Shown here piece after piece: positions 11,898 through 25,200 of a stretch of DNA of 64,000 nt. Numbering within the stretch: the stretch's first letter is position 1; the number at the start of each line of letters is the position of its first letter. Source of the DNA: Tethya wilhelma (Eukaryota > Porifera > Demospongiae > Tethyida > Tethyidae); contig CAXIPT010000002.1 in NCBI GenBank assembly GCA_964030475.1, positions 11,726,118-11,790,117 on the forward strand. The letters are read 5' to 3'. The translations under genes and the position numbers were made by a program. The notes beneath the pieces were generated by a model. The model saw only the letters and a program-made list of their open reading frames with translations. It was not told the origin of the DNA and did not search any database.

Positions 11898-14800
11898 CTA
11901 TTTATAGCATGCAATCACCCTTATCAATCACAATACATGACTACCAAACAAGTCACTAAAACATACATACCACAAAACTAAAACCTATTCCTATCTTCAC
12001 CTGTTGGATATCAGTGTTGGTGGACGTTAAATAGAGTGCTATTTGAGACTGGACACTGTCCGGCATGTAGCCGAGCTGTGAGACCAGTTTAGTGATGGCT
12101 GTGACCACCCAGCCATGGGTGTCTGGGTCTTCAAATTTACTTCCCAAGAGAAGTGTGATCTTTTCCAGCACCTCTTCAGTCTCGATGTCTTCTTTGATGT
12201 AGGCATACTCTCCTACCACCTGCAGGGGAAGACAGACAGCATGAATAATGGTACATCAACCCTAGAGTTAACATCTGCACATGAATATTATATGCCTCCT
12301 AGCCAGGCCTTGCCCAATATATGCAATAGGTGAAGAGCCGAGCTTTGCAGCTCATGAAATTCAATAATACATGCAGTGCATGGCAAGGGGTAAATTTTGC
12401 AGTGGATTTGTGAGGGCATGTGCCATTTCAAGATCAATGAGTCTTAATTGTATTGAGTTTTATTTAATAGAGAGAAAAACTCATACCAGATTGGTATGAG
12501 CTACACTATGTGTTAATTGCGTAAAGGCATTAATCCTATTACATGCACTCACCCAGCATATGATCTTCACGAGGATATCAGGGAGGTGTGGTTTCTCCAG
12601 GAGCTCCAGGTACGATGACACGGCGTCCAGTCTGAGCTCAGCGTCGGTCTCCTCGTCCTCTGTCCCCTCGGCTATGAGCCTCATGAGGTTGTGGGCCACC
12701 TCACGACGGACCAAGGAACCACCTGGAGGGGGAGAGAGAGAGGGGAACATGACACAACCATATTTTATTGCAAGTTTACAATTTCTTGTACAGGCAAGAT
12801 TCATTGAGAGTGGCTGCTTCTGAAAGTAAATTCTAAACCAACACATACTGTATCGTAAAGTAATATTTTTTTGTAATTTTAAGAAAAGTTAACACGCAGC
12901 CGATTCAGTACCTTTTTTGAGAGCAAAAAATCTCTCTAAGTTTATAGGCAAGCTAAATCTAGTACCGTATGTGTACAAGGTAACAATGTATTTAGAATGC
13001 CTCACCCAATTCAAAGACAACGTTCATGGTTTGTATGAACCACTGATTGTCAGGGGCAAACCTCTCAGCCAGCTGGGTGATCTTTCCAACGAGGTCAGAC
13101 CTGATGTAGTCATCCCTCGTCTGGCGAAGGTAGTCGATGAGTTTATCAGTGATGGCAGTGACGTTATGAGGGTTGGTCATCTTGAAGAGAAGGTCCAGAG
13201 TCTGTCAGAGGAGAGGGGTGTGTGTGAGAGAGAGAGTGAAAGTAATAAAAAAAAAACAATGTTACAGAGAGGCACTGAGTACTTGTATGTATACATATTT
13301 CCATCTTATACTCACAAAAGATCAATCGTGGTGAACATGTATTTTGAGTACATGACACTCATTACGAAATTATTGGAAATGGTAAAAATTAAACACATGA
13401 ACAAACAAATGGTTGCAAAATAAAATTTCCCCATAGAGTATGTAATGTACAATGTCATTGGATACCTGCGTCATTGAGTGAATGCGTACAGTACTAGTCA
13501 CAATCCCCATTGTCAGTTTGTACCTTTCTTTTCAAAGTCTCATCAGGGTCGTCCAGGCAGTCCATGACAAGAGACTGGTGCTCGGCCACATACTTTGGAT
13601 TGATCTGCACCAGAGAGGTGAGGGCGTTGATGCCGAGGTACTTCCAGTTGTTGTTGGAGGCTGTTACGAAGCGAACGATGGCTTGAGCTGCTCTCTCAAT
13701 GAGAGCATTGTTGGGATAAATGACAGCAACGGTTCGAATGCACTCGTAGCAAATAGCTGTACGTGTGTGTGTGTGTGAAAAAGAGAGAGAATTTGTTTGT
13801 GTACATCGTGTGTGTGTGAGTAAGTTTGTGGGCGAGAGGAACTTTCCCTTACCTTGTCCAATGTTTGAATTACACTCTGCTGATCCCAGTACATCTTGCA
13901 CTACAGTGTACAACTCTTCACTGGTCTTTAGGTCATCAGCTCCCAACAGAGCAAGGATCCTGGAGGGAAAAAAAAAGGTTGTCAAAACCAAACTACTAAA
14001 GAAAAGATTTTCTTGTTGGAATAATCACCTTAAGAGTCTGATTTGAATCCATGGTGCAGGAACTCCATGATAGTCGAAATCAGAATGAAGTTTCCTACTG
14101 ATTACCTGTGACAATATGTCTGTGAAGCTACCAGCCAAGTCCTTGTAGTTACTAGGATCATCCTGAGAGNAGAGAGAGAGAGAGAGAGAGAGGAATGTAC
14201 TAGCAACTTTGCAACACTACACTATAATCTCATAGCTTCGTTTCCAGGCTCTTCTCTTGTGTACATATTTTTTATCAAAAATAATGATGAGGGAGGAGCC
14301 TGGGAACGAGGCTAATAATATCAACCATGTTGGCACTCACAGTGATAAGGTCTTGAAACAAGATGAGGGCTGCCTCCATCACCCCGGGGTCTTTGTCGCT
14401 GAGACACCTCCTGAAGTCATCCTCGAGGTGGGTGACTGACTCGGGAGAGAGCTTGTAGAAGTGGTGCATGGCCATGATGGCTTTCTTGCGAACCATGTCC
14501 CTGTGTGTGTGTGTGTGGAGTTAATGGGTGAGACATGTGCATTCATGATTGATATAAAACATTTTACTGTCTGAGTCAAAATTTGACCAGTACATGAAGA
14601 AATGCACACCAAATACTATAATATGTGTGCATATACTGTATATGTACTGCTACACACTGACTTACTTTGGGTGGAGGAGCTTCTCCTGGACTGCTGGCAG
14701 GAGGGGTGGAATCATCTCGGCACCAATCAGCTTACAGATGATGATCAAGGCCATGGACACCTCCATCATGTTGGAGCTCTTCAGATCCTACACACGGAGA

Positions 14801-16100
14801 ATGAAAGAGTCAACAATCTCACTATGACACTTTGACAGACACACACACACACAGACATCGACGTTCCCAGGTTTCATTTGCTATTTATATTTGGCTACAA
14901 AAGTTGGTTGGGAGAAGTCCCTGGCACTATAATACTGCAGTATTAATGTACGTACAGTACCTTCTGCAGTGTGTTGATCAGCAACATGTTGAGCTCGTGA
15001 TTTTCATGTAGAAACAGAGAGACAGCCAAATAACCTGAAAGATAAACAAACACTCACAATCAAGTACATCCACAAAGACAGCAGCTGGTATGTTGTAGGC
15101 CACTGGAACCAACAACATAAATATATAACTATACTAGCCTGCCCCGCAGTACTCACACCTGACAGTTGTACACTTGCACTATCTTACCAAGAATTATGGA
15201 TTTGCATGAATCACACCATTTAAAAACAGAAGTATTTCACTATGAGTTACTACTGTACATTCAATAGTCTGTATATCCTATCAACACCATGCAGTATTAT
15301 GACATTTCACTAATCACTACGAGCTATTTTGCCACATGGAAGTGATGGCTATTTCTCAAGTGACTAACCTATTCTCTTGTCCATGATGGAATGGCTCTGT
15401 GTCATCTTGACGGCATGAATGTAGCCCCATGAGCACTCCACTCCCAGCATCTCACAGTAGATCAATCGGATCAAGTACTCACGCATCTGACGCTGTGTAA
15501 CACAATGTGAAATCATTGGTGTTATACAAATTGATAGCAGTGATATAAAGTTATTCTTTTGGGGGAAGTTTGTTATCACATTCAAGAAAATTGAAACAGA
15601 AAATGCACAAGACTCTATAGGTATCCACAGTGTATGTGCCAATGTATAACTTACTGGAGTGATATCCCTGCCTCCAACTTTCTCTTTGAGGAAGTGAGCC
15701 TCCCTTCGAATGATACGCTCTTCTTCCTAGAGGGGATGGAGAGATAGAGAGAGGTTTTCAAACGATATCAACTATACGTAATAATTCTGCATATCATGTT
15801 ACAGTGCAAGGAAGGTTTGGAAACCAACATACATACACAGCAACTAAAAAGAACCACTTACCTAGTTTTAAAACAGAGCAGAGAAATCCAATATAGCTAC
15901 TCAAAACAAAACTGCCCAGGAGCAGGACCACCCCATTACATGACATGCATGGTGGAGCATAAATTCTTTTGAACACTTACATGCTTTGTTTTAGCTTCTC
16001 CTATCAACTTAATGAGGTTCTGAAATCCTCTGCTGGGGCCTTGGTCCTTGTTTCCCAGCTGTGCAAGCGCCTTGGCAGTGTTGTCTATTGCCTTTTCCAT
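7493..16100 (-). CDS. AP4E1: AP-4 adaptor complex subunit epsilon
   Basis: This is the large subunit of the AP-4 heterotetramer, which sorts cargo from the trans-Golgi network. About 18 exons run from MEKAIDNTAKALAQ at 16100 (an upstream in-frame ATG at 16163 is possible) to KLAQMVFK and a stop at 7493. The trunk is armadillo-like and matches AP4E1 in character: LIRLIYCEMLGVECSWGYIHAVK (15370-15495), YLAVSLFLHENHELNMLL (about 14963-15038), VRKKAIMAMHHFYKLSPESV (14341-14503), AERFAPDNQWFIQTMNVVFELG (about 13000-13100) and SFLDGFVSEALAKGASSYKPAH (11510-11650). The hinge (9230-10960) is Pro/Gln/Ser-rich and includes WGKEGYKKS, QLASQLFGGL, DLLLDLQDIDF and DDLLALFDG, the last two being acidic dileucine/clathrin-box-like. 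The ear follows at 7493-8790 (EFGKKWGSF, FNFHPVQIIG). Microsatellites fill many introns. Length and domain order fit the family. Confidence 0.93.
8019..8060. repeat. (GA)n microsatellite forming a splice acceptor tract
   Basis: A pure GA run of about 42 bp. Read on the minus strand it is (CT)n immediately before the acceptor CCCTTAG of an AP4E1 ear exon, so it serves as the polypyrimidine tract. Confidence 0.85.
9731..9855. repeat. Interspersed A/T-rich repeat, copy 1
   Basis: This intronic stretch shares the string GACCCATTTCTACATGTGTATTTCTTTCACTA (short blocks of it, with substitutions) with 17985-18022. Both copies also carry a nearby GTAAAT…AAATTT element. It is probably a small dispersed repeat of unknown type. 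Confidence 0.3.
10864..10921. repeat. (GGGA)n(GA)n repeat at an AP4E1 acceptor
   Basis: GGGA repeats pass into GA repeats. On the minus strand this reads (CT)n(CCCT)n and ends at the acceptor CTCTCAG of the hinge exon. It is a perfect purine/pyrimidine tract. Confidence 0.85.
14165..14192. repeat. (GA)n microsatellite with one ambiguous base
   Basis: A GA run in an AP4E1 intron, interrupted by N at 14170. It is the polypyrimidine tract on the minus strand. The N probably marks an assembly uncertainty. Confidence 0.7.
14237..14309. mobile_element. Short foldback element (family A) in an AP4E1 intron
   Basis: The left end TAGCTTCGTTTCCAGGCTC pairs with the right end GAGCCTGGGAACGAGGCTA. Near-identical 9-bp flanks (ataatctca / ataatatca) look like a target duplication. 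The same ends recur near 29.35, 30.03, 30.84 and 41.47 kb. Confidence 0.6.
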
Positions 16101-16268
16101 GTCAGGGGTAAGAAACTGGCGGAGTTTGCTGCATGCAATAAAAGGAATCCAGCTGATTATCACATGACAGGAAGTAGATTGGCGCGTACTCTTGAGCGCG
16201 TAATAATTTAAAGGGGGCGGGGCTGATCAGAATACGTTTTTTACTCATTTCAGTGAACTGAAGTGGCT
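16101..16268. promoter_or_regulatory. Compact divergent promoter between AP4E1 and the lipid-transfer-type gene
   Basis: Only 168 bp separate the two divergent start codons. The interval contains the GC box GGGGGCGGGGC at 16213-16223 and CpG-containing TTGGCGCGTACTC just before it. Such a short shared region implies a bidirectional promoter or very short 5' UTRs. If AP4E1 starts at the upstream ATG 16163, the gap is 105 bp. Confidence 0.5.
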
Positions 16269-19200
16269 ATGCAAGTGTTGCAGCTACTTTTGGTAGCATT
16301 GGGTCTCTGTTCAACCCATGGTGCTGTGCAGAACACTGTGCCCGAACCAACAGCCAGCTACCTACAAGGAAAAGAGTATGTGTACAATTACTGGAGTTCT
16401 GTGGATGTCTATCAAGGCACAAGTTTGAATGTGACGGCTCAGGTTAGGACTTTTGATAAAAATAGAGACATTGTATGAATCATTGAAAGAAAATTTGAAT
16501 CTATATTGTGTTGGAAAATAGGACATTATTGGGTAGTATTAAGTCCTGCTTCAATGTTATGCAGTATTTATTTACATCTCCTTAGTTACAAACGATATTC
16601 AAAGGAGGGGCTGAGTCTCTCCACATGTTTAATGAATACACTTACAAATCTCATGTTGGCAGGTTTTACTAAAGAGAGTTACCAACAGTCCACAAGAACT
16701 TCTTCTAAATTTTAGAGATGTCACATTGATTTGGAACACCACCAACAGTATAGTCACAGATGAGAGAAGCCCACTTGGTGACTTGTCAAGATGGTTCTCT
16801 GTCATTTTGAATGAAACTGGCAGCATTGGAGAGGTTCACTATCCTCCAGGAGAGAGCAAGGCTGTCCTAGCCTTCAAGAAGACTCTTACCAAGGTGTTGA
16901 CACTGAGGAATGATGCTGCAGGCTATGAGAGGAGTGTGGATGGGGAGGTGCTGGTTGTGAGTGGAAGAGAAGTCATAACTTCTCTTGGATATGGAGAGAA
17001 GAGTATTGATAAGGTGTGTGTTTGTTCTTAATTGTATACATACTCTGGTGAAGTGAACCCATTTATCTCTCTGTCTGTCAATGTAGACACTGAGGTTTGA
17101 TGGTAATGGTTTGCTGCTCTCTTCTGAAAGCAACGAGAGAGTCGTACAACCATTGGCAACTGATGATAGTGCCTCCCCTCTGCTTGGCTTCCCAGTCCGT
17201 TCCCACAGCAACCTCACTCTGCTCAGAGTCTCTGAAGTAGACGACCCACACATTGATGTACCAAGGGACCTCGTTTCAGGGACACTTGACATTGAAGAGG
17301 TATATAAGTAGTCAGTGTCACAAATAATCTTGGAAAAAAAAACACCTCTTGAACTCTCTATCACTGTCTACATAGTATTGTATATTGACAGTATACTATC
17401 TCATTTACCTGCCGAGTCTTCCTATAAATATTCATACACACACACATGCACATTAGATTTTGGACTTGATTCCACTCTCTGAGATTCATCACCATCTAGT
17501 TTCTACCCTACAATCTTGTTCGGTTTTGACTGATGAACAAAATAGTGACTGTTTTTTGGAGTTGGTGTCTTCTCTACGACATCTCAGTGATCAAGATATC
17601 ACTCTGTTCATCTCACAGCAGCTAGACAGGCCAGAAATCTCATCACAAGAAGCACGAGTCCTCATTAGTGCTTTGGCTTACCTTGGTTCAAACCTGCATG
17701 TTGGAAATGTGCTGACTCAACATGTTTTGAGAGCTCAAGAGCAAAATGAAGAGTTGGTAGCCGAAGTGTTAGTTCAGTTTGCCTCTGGGAATATTCTAGG
17801 AGATAGGTAATGTGAATTTAATATTGTCCTATATAAACAATTGTGATAAAGTGTACCATATTAGCTGTCATGGCATGTGGGTATATAACCAATACCGTAA
17901 ATGCGGAAAATTTTTGCTGTCATTTATATTTCACGGTTTGAGGTTAACACAAAAAATGAAAACAGGAAAATTAAGTATACAATACAAACGACCCATTCGT
18001 ACATATATTTCTTTTACTACACCGTGAAAAATAGATGATGTGGAAAAATAAAACTGTGCATGTATTACTGTAGATCAGGAAATTTTGCTGTTATAAATGT
18101 TTGCTTGTTTAATTTCCGCGTGTACTACAGTATGTTGTATCATTGATAATATACTCCAGAGTATTATCTATGCTTGTATTATGTACACATAGGTCTTCAG
18201 TTTATGCAGTGAGTGACTTGGCCTTCACCACTGATGGCACTACTTCACTTGCACTCCGGTACCAAGCTCTATTAGCCCTCGGTGGAATGGCCAGGAAGTT
18301 AAGAGAGAGCGGAAACACTGAGCTATCAGATGAAATTGTCACCAGCATCCACTCTCTCATCCAACCAGATAGTGAGAGACAGGCTCCCAATGTCCGACTG
18401 AGGCGCTCCCTTGAGGATGAGTCTTCATCAAGTGTCAGTGATGATGCTGTTTTCATTGACAGTCTTGGCAATGCAAGGTCACCTGAATCATTGGGCATTC
18501 TTATTGAGCATCTTTCGAGTGGTCATCACGGTGATTTGTCAGTAAAGCATGCAGCTGTATATGCTCTGAGTGGATTCTCTGCTGAAGAGGTATGTACATA
18601 TGTATGTATTATAATAATATTATATGTAAGTAGAGGGACTATGACTATTAAGAGTGTAACTTTAGATCGTGTGGTATAAGTCTTGAGAAATATTTTTGTT
18701 TTCAGAGTGCTCAGGCACTTCTTGATGCAGCAGAGAACAGTCCTCATCCCAGTGTTCAACACTTGGCTGCCAAGGCTTACCAAGCTCATCCAAGAAGGAC
18801 CAGAGATATTTCACACATTGTGCATGCCACTGGTCATCACAGGTACATACATATAATTATACATAATATGTGTAGCTAGTCTTCAGGTTATGTACTCTAT
18901 AGCATTATATGTACAAACATTTTTGTCATGTACCTGCACAGGTCACGAAGACAAATTGAAAATCCTGTTAGACCAATTTCTAATGTGACAATGCCTGCTA
19001 TCAGTTGGAACAGAGAGTTTGGTGAGCCAAACATCAGTGTGGACATTAGCAGGACACTAAGAAACAGCTTTGACATCGACACTGGTAAGCAAAGAGTTTA
19101 TTTCCAGACCCCTATAGGATGTATGTACACAATATGTGGTCACTTGGATGTATATTCAGGTACATATTCTTCTCACTACACCTTTTCTCTTCATGATGAT

Positions 19201-22200
19201 ACTGCATTTGATGTCAATATGCTTCTAAGTGGAGGAGAACAGCACACACAGATGCTCAGGACCGAATTTTGTCTCCAGGGAACAGCTACATATGACATTA
19301 ACATACTCACAGTGAGTAAATTAAATTTAATATAATATTTGTTAATTTTACGAACATTCAATGAATCAGTTAGTTTTATTTCATCATGTTTGTTTTCAGG
19401 ATTTTACCTACAACATCACTGCTCATCAGTTTGACCAATTTAGCCAAACTGTACCAAGGCTCCAGCAAATGTTCAGAGACTCTTATCAGCAGATGACAGC
19501 TGCTGAAACAGGCTACTCTGGTCTACAGTCGTCCCTCCAAGGAGCTGTCGATAATGTACCTTCACGATTCAATCGTATTGGAGAACAGCTGGAGGCGTTT
19601 GGCTCCTCTTTGAATGACACAATGTCAAATTTTGAGCTGAAAACACAAGCAGAGCAAATTCATTCTATGTTGAATGTGTCATACACTGAGACACGTGATA
19701 CTGCCTTGAACTCTCTTCAGGTATGTTGCATGCATGATATTTCAAATTCAATCTCTAAATGTATGTGTTTCCACAGTCCCTCACTGAAGCTATTAGTGCT
19801 GTGCTTCCATCAAGACCAGAGGAGTTGTCAGCCACCTTGAGTGTCAATAGTCAACCTTACATAGACTCCTCATTCTATGTTCCGTATCTACCCTATGCAC
19901 CTCAAAAGGCACTGGCAAATATTTTTGAAGTCTATCGAAGGTTAGAGTGTTACCATAATGCATTGTCACATGATTACTAGCATTAATTATTTCCCCCTTA
20001 TTAGCTCTGAAACAGCATTCAATGCTCTCCAGTCATCTGTGGATGAGTTTGAAAGTCTGAGCAGTCCTTATGGTGCCAATCATCAATGGCTCTCTCGTGG
20101 AATTTTCCTACAAACACTCAAAAATGAAGCCACCTCTTTGGATGCTCAGCTACTGGATGCTATTGATTCAGCTGACAAGAGTCCGACACAAGTATGGTCT
20201 TGCAACTCAAATTATTGTTCTGCAGAATTTTTTAGTTTAAAATGCATTTGTTTTGTTTCTAGAGTTATGATGGTGCTAGTCTTTCAGAGTTGCAGTCACT
20301 GAGAGCAGCAATGGTGAACAGTCTTCTTCCTAGTCTAGAGGCTCTGGAGGGAGTTGGTGATGAAGTTATTGCAGCTTCACAAGAACTCAACCTTGCCTAT
20401 CAGGGAAGCGAAGAAGCATTTGACTCCTTCACTGAAGCGTAAGTCAATTATAGCTAATATTCACTGTATGTAGTGTTTGTATTAATTTGGAATGGCATAT
20501 CCTCAGCTATGAAGCTGTTCGTTCACAAATAGACACTGTGTTCGGTCCGAAGTTTCATCCTGACTTTCCTCGAGAGCTCAGAGGCTGCTCTTCACAAGAT
20601 GAGAGTGAATGTGGCACTTATCCAACCACATCACAAGGACTGTACAACAATGGAGTGGACTTGAGATTACAGAGTGAAACACAGGTACAGTAGATTATAT
20701 AAGCTATTGTCTAGAAATTCATATCAAAACTATGAACTACATTTGCAGTAAATGCTTCATACTAACTTGTATACATGCATGCATGCACAGATTCCCATGC
20801 CAGTATCTGGATACATCCAGCTGTTCAACACATCTGCTTTCCCAGCTTCTCTTCAGCAAGCATACACCAACTACAGTGGCTCTCAGAGTGTCATTCTTGT
20901 GCCATCTGAGACTTCCTTCAATGGAGTCTTCTTCATCTTCTCAAACATAATTCCCATTTCAGCCATCACTGCAGAGCCTCTCTACCTCAAGTCTGGAACA
21001 GTGTTTGCTATAGCCAGTGACAACACAACTATAAATGGAGAGTATTTCATACACATCGAGGCATTCAAGAGTGTCAATGGTCTTCAGTATGTGCTCAATC
21101 CAACTGAGTTTCTTCAACCAAGACTTGACCCTCAAGTCACTGTTGAATTTGAGTGCAATGATCTAGTAACGTATATTGGAGGTGTGGTTGTGGAAAGGAG
21201 AAATATTGTGCCTTCAACAACCAGTGCTATCTCTGAGCTGATTGGTGATCCACTAGTTGAAGGCATGTGTGTACATATGTCTGTTTGTGCATTTAATATT
21301 CATGTATCTTATATCTATGCTGTATGTCACATGCAGGTATTCCTGGCCATGAGTTCACTCAACCTCACGACCTTCTACTTGTGGCCAGTGATAGCTTAAC
21401 ATCAGGACCGAGCCCAGTACAGTTCTTCCAAAGCAGCACATTCATAATGGTTGGACCTATACCAGTACAATTTGGTATGTAGTTGTGTAAAAGCTTTGTT
21501 ACTACCAATTGATTGCAAATGGCTAACGAAACAGTTCAACTTATTGATCTTCTTTCAAACCATTACAGATTTCTCCTCCATTGGTTCATACAACTACAGC
21601 TACTCTCTGAGAGCTAACCTTCTCTCAAAGTCTCTGGAGCTTCCACTAACTCCATACTTCCATGCTAGAGCTCAAGGATCAATGAGGGTGGGCAGTACTG
21701 TGTTTGCACTGGTGGACATCAGTGGAACTGTTTTAGAGACAGCACTTCCATTGACAATGGCACAGGACTTCAGTCAATGGCCACTGGTTGCAAGGTGGGC
21801 TGGGAAATATATCCTCTTTTCTACATGTTTTCATTCTCTGTTTGTCTACTTACATATTACAGTTCTACAATGGATATCGTGTTGGTACCCTCTTCTCTCA
21901 ACCTAACAACCCAGCTAGTACAACTGACTGGTGCTGGAGAGTTTGCAGAGAGAGAGGTCCTCGAGACAGCTACTGTCTGGGAGTACTTTATCCCTCCTTT
22001 GAACCGTGATGAGTTCTACTATGAAGGAACCCTCCGTGATTCCACTCCTCCAGAATTTATGCCCCTTGCTTATCAGACACCTGATCAGAGAGGATGCTTT
22101 GTGAGACAGCTACCTGGGCGGCCTTATGACAACCCAGCATTTGAGATCGATTTTGAAGTCGGTGACCCAGAGAGTGTTTTGAACTTTACCTACTTTGCTG

Positions 22201-25200
22201 GTAGCTATGATAATGGGGACAATCTCATTCCTGTCACTGAGATTGGTGGTAAACATATCGTTGTACCGCACAATTTGACTCCAGCTCAGGATCTCCACTT
22301 CAGAGTCGTAGCTACAAACCTGAACGGTTTAGAAAGCATTGCAAGTTGCTCACTTCCAGGTGGAGTTTACTACGATCGCTCTCCTCCTCTTGCAAGAATA
22401 ACCCCCATCCGATCTGTCTCTAGTCATCATTCACAGATCACTGCTCTAATGGCTCTCTTTGATGAACATGGCCTGGAGAGCACTCAAGAGGTTGCCATTG
22501 GTTTGGTTCCTGGGGAGGAAGGGAGTGATGTCATGAATTGGAGGGAGATTGATGCAACTCTGATTGTTACACCACCTGATGAGATGGGAGATGTGATGAA
22601 CCTCTTCAGTTTTGGAAGGGTATGAATAACTTCTATATTGTTTATTCATCTTCTTGTTTTGACAGTGCAAGCATGTGAATTTACTTACTACTAAGTTACC
22701 TTACTCCATGTACTGTAATGTATTACCAGGTACCCAACTGAAACACACACACACACACACTCACACAAACACAAACACACCACTTGCATACAGTTCCATG
22801 GAGTTAAATATTAATGGTATAATACAGTTATATCCTTCATTTCAGAGTGGTCGTTTGCCTGGTAGTATCCTTGAGACAGTGTCCTCTATTTCAGACGTAG
22901 CCGATTGTGCATCACGATGTAACAGCAGAGAAACCTGTCTCTCATTTGACTACTCCATCCCAGAATCAAACTGCATTCTCCACGACAACATAGAAGGCCC
23001 TCCACCATCGCTGTTTGAGAACGTCTTCTACACTCCAGAGCTCCAAGCATCTCAGTCATACAACCACTATGAAAAGCTTGGCGTTGGGAACTCAACTGTT
23101 GTACAATTCTCAGGACTGACTTTTGAACACAACCGAGTGTACTACATCAATATGAGATTGAGGAACAGACTGGGGTATACTAATGTAGTGAGCTCTACTG
23201 GGTTTGTGACCGATTTCGTTCCACCCCAGCCTGGCAAGATTAGGAATGCTGCAAGTGAGAGTTTGGTATCTGAAGGCTGCACTGTGAGTTTTAATACTCC
23301 CGGCTGTATTGATGAAGATATTGGTGCACTCAATCACAGGTAAGTGTGTAGGTTATATACGGAAAAAATTTGGACTATTACAATGTGAAGCATCACAGTA
23401 TGACATTGTGTGTTTGTGTAGCTATAACCATAGATACCACCTATGCTATAACATTCAATTCATGATATACTTGTCACATATAGGATTATTGTCGATGGAC
23501 AAGGCTCTGCAACAGTGTTCAATGGACCAACGCCCCTTCTTGACGCAATGTATACTAGTGCTACAAACTATATGACAGGTATACTGCAATACTTGTATGA
23601 TCAAACAATGTTATTATGTTAATTTTCTCGATTTAATATTACAACACTGAATTGCAGCTAATTGGAACGGTTTCAATGATCCTGAGTCGGGACTCTATGC
23701 CTACACATGGTGTGTAGGGTCAGAGGTCGCAATGTGTGACGTCCTCGATCCACGAGATCCTCACACACGGCAGGGACTAACAACCCGAGAATCCTGGACC
23801 AATACCGGTTTGGCCACCTCCCTAAACCTGACTGACGGGTCCTACTTTGTGACAGTCCAGGCCATCAGCAATGTGGAATATGGAGGACCCCTTGCCACTA
23901 CAGTACACCACAGCACCCCTTACATCATCGATACTTCCCCTCCTCTTCTCACCGAAGTGACAAACATAGAATACAACATCACGACAAGCGAGCTGAGTCT
24001 GAACTATTCCGCCAGTGACCCAGGATCAGGAATAGTTACTGTTAGTCTAGCACTTGGTCAAAGTCAGCTAGACACTGGTCTCCTACCTTGGACGCCCATT
24101 GATACTCTTGGTATTGGGACTATTGTGGTGTTGATTCCTGACGGTGTCCCAACATGGGTCAAACTGAGGGTCACAAACCATGGTAAATAATTATACTGAA
24201 AAATAGTACAATTTATAATATTATGCTGAACAGCAGTAAGATAGTACTGCAACACCCTATAAAACCTAAAAAGCCTATAAAGCCATGCTCCCTCATGAGC
24301 TCTGCTACTTGCAGTATATATAGCATGTCATGAATGAAGGAAGGAAAGAAAAATAATGTTCATGCAATTTGTTGGCATGGCGTCCTGGAAGGGGTTGGCT
24401 TGAGGGATCGGAATAAAGTTAACTGTCAGTGTTTGAGACTGCATGTAGTGCTGGCATGATTATGTTAGGAACTGGACATACATGCACAGTGACTATGGTA
24501 CTCAGTGATCACTGCCTAGCCTGACTTTGCTAGCTGAGCCTCATTCCCAGTTCATACAGCTTTGGGAGATATTTGGACTGTTATATAGTACTATACAAAA
24601 CTAATATTTGAATTTGCATGCACCCCATTGCCATACCTTACAGAAAGAAACAATTTGTTTTTAACATTTCAAACATACTCTGCATGGCATTAATAATATT
24701 AATTGAATCAGATTCAGTCTTTTCAAGTTTTCTTTGTGAAGTGGTTGTCACTCGAGCTCAGTTTGCTGAGCCCCTGGGTTTGTTTTCATAGGCCAATTGG
24801 GCCACTTGTATAGCCCAAGCCATGGCTTCCTGAAGAGTTTTAATGCCCTTCCTAGTAGTTTCATCACCATCTGTGAGAGGTTTGTGCAGCTCAATAAGGT
24901 CCAGTCGATGTAGCAGCCTGGATTCTAAATGATCAGCCCCTGTATATAATACATGTACTATAGGTATCATTATGAATGGACTGAGAGTCTGAGAGATCGG
25001 AGGGTTAACAACTCTGGCACATGACACATTAGACTGTCAGAAAAATAATGACAAACTATAGCTCATGAATGACTCTAATACAGGAACACTTCCATAGTTG
25101 CTGACTCAATGAATAATTATGATCATGGATATATAGTTTAATATAATTATTCATCAGCCAAGTATATGTGTGTATATCATGTATATGGCAACATGTTAAG

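Noticed and set aside
7493..16100. AP-1 gamma, AP-2 alpha or AP-3 delta as alternative identity
   Set aside because: The IYCEMLG, SFLDGFV.E.L..GA..YKP and WGKEGY blocks and the ear sequence fit AP-4 epsilon specifically.
16269..22000. Calling the head a true vitellogenin
   Set aside because: Vitellogenin_N-type motifs are visible but no VWD or polyserine phosvitin-like region; large lipid transfer type is as far as the sequence supports.
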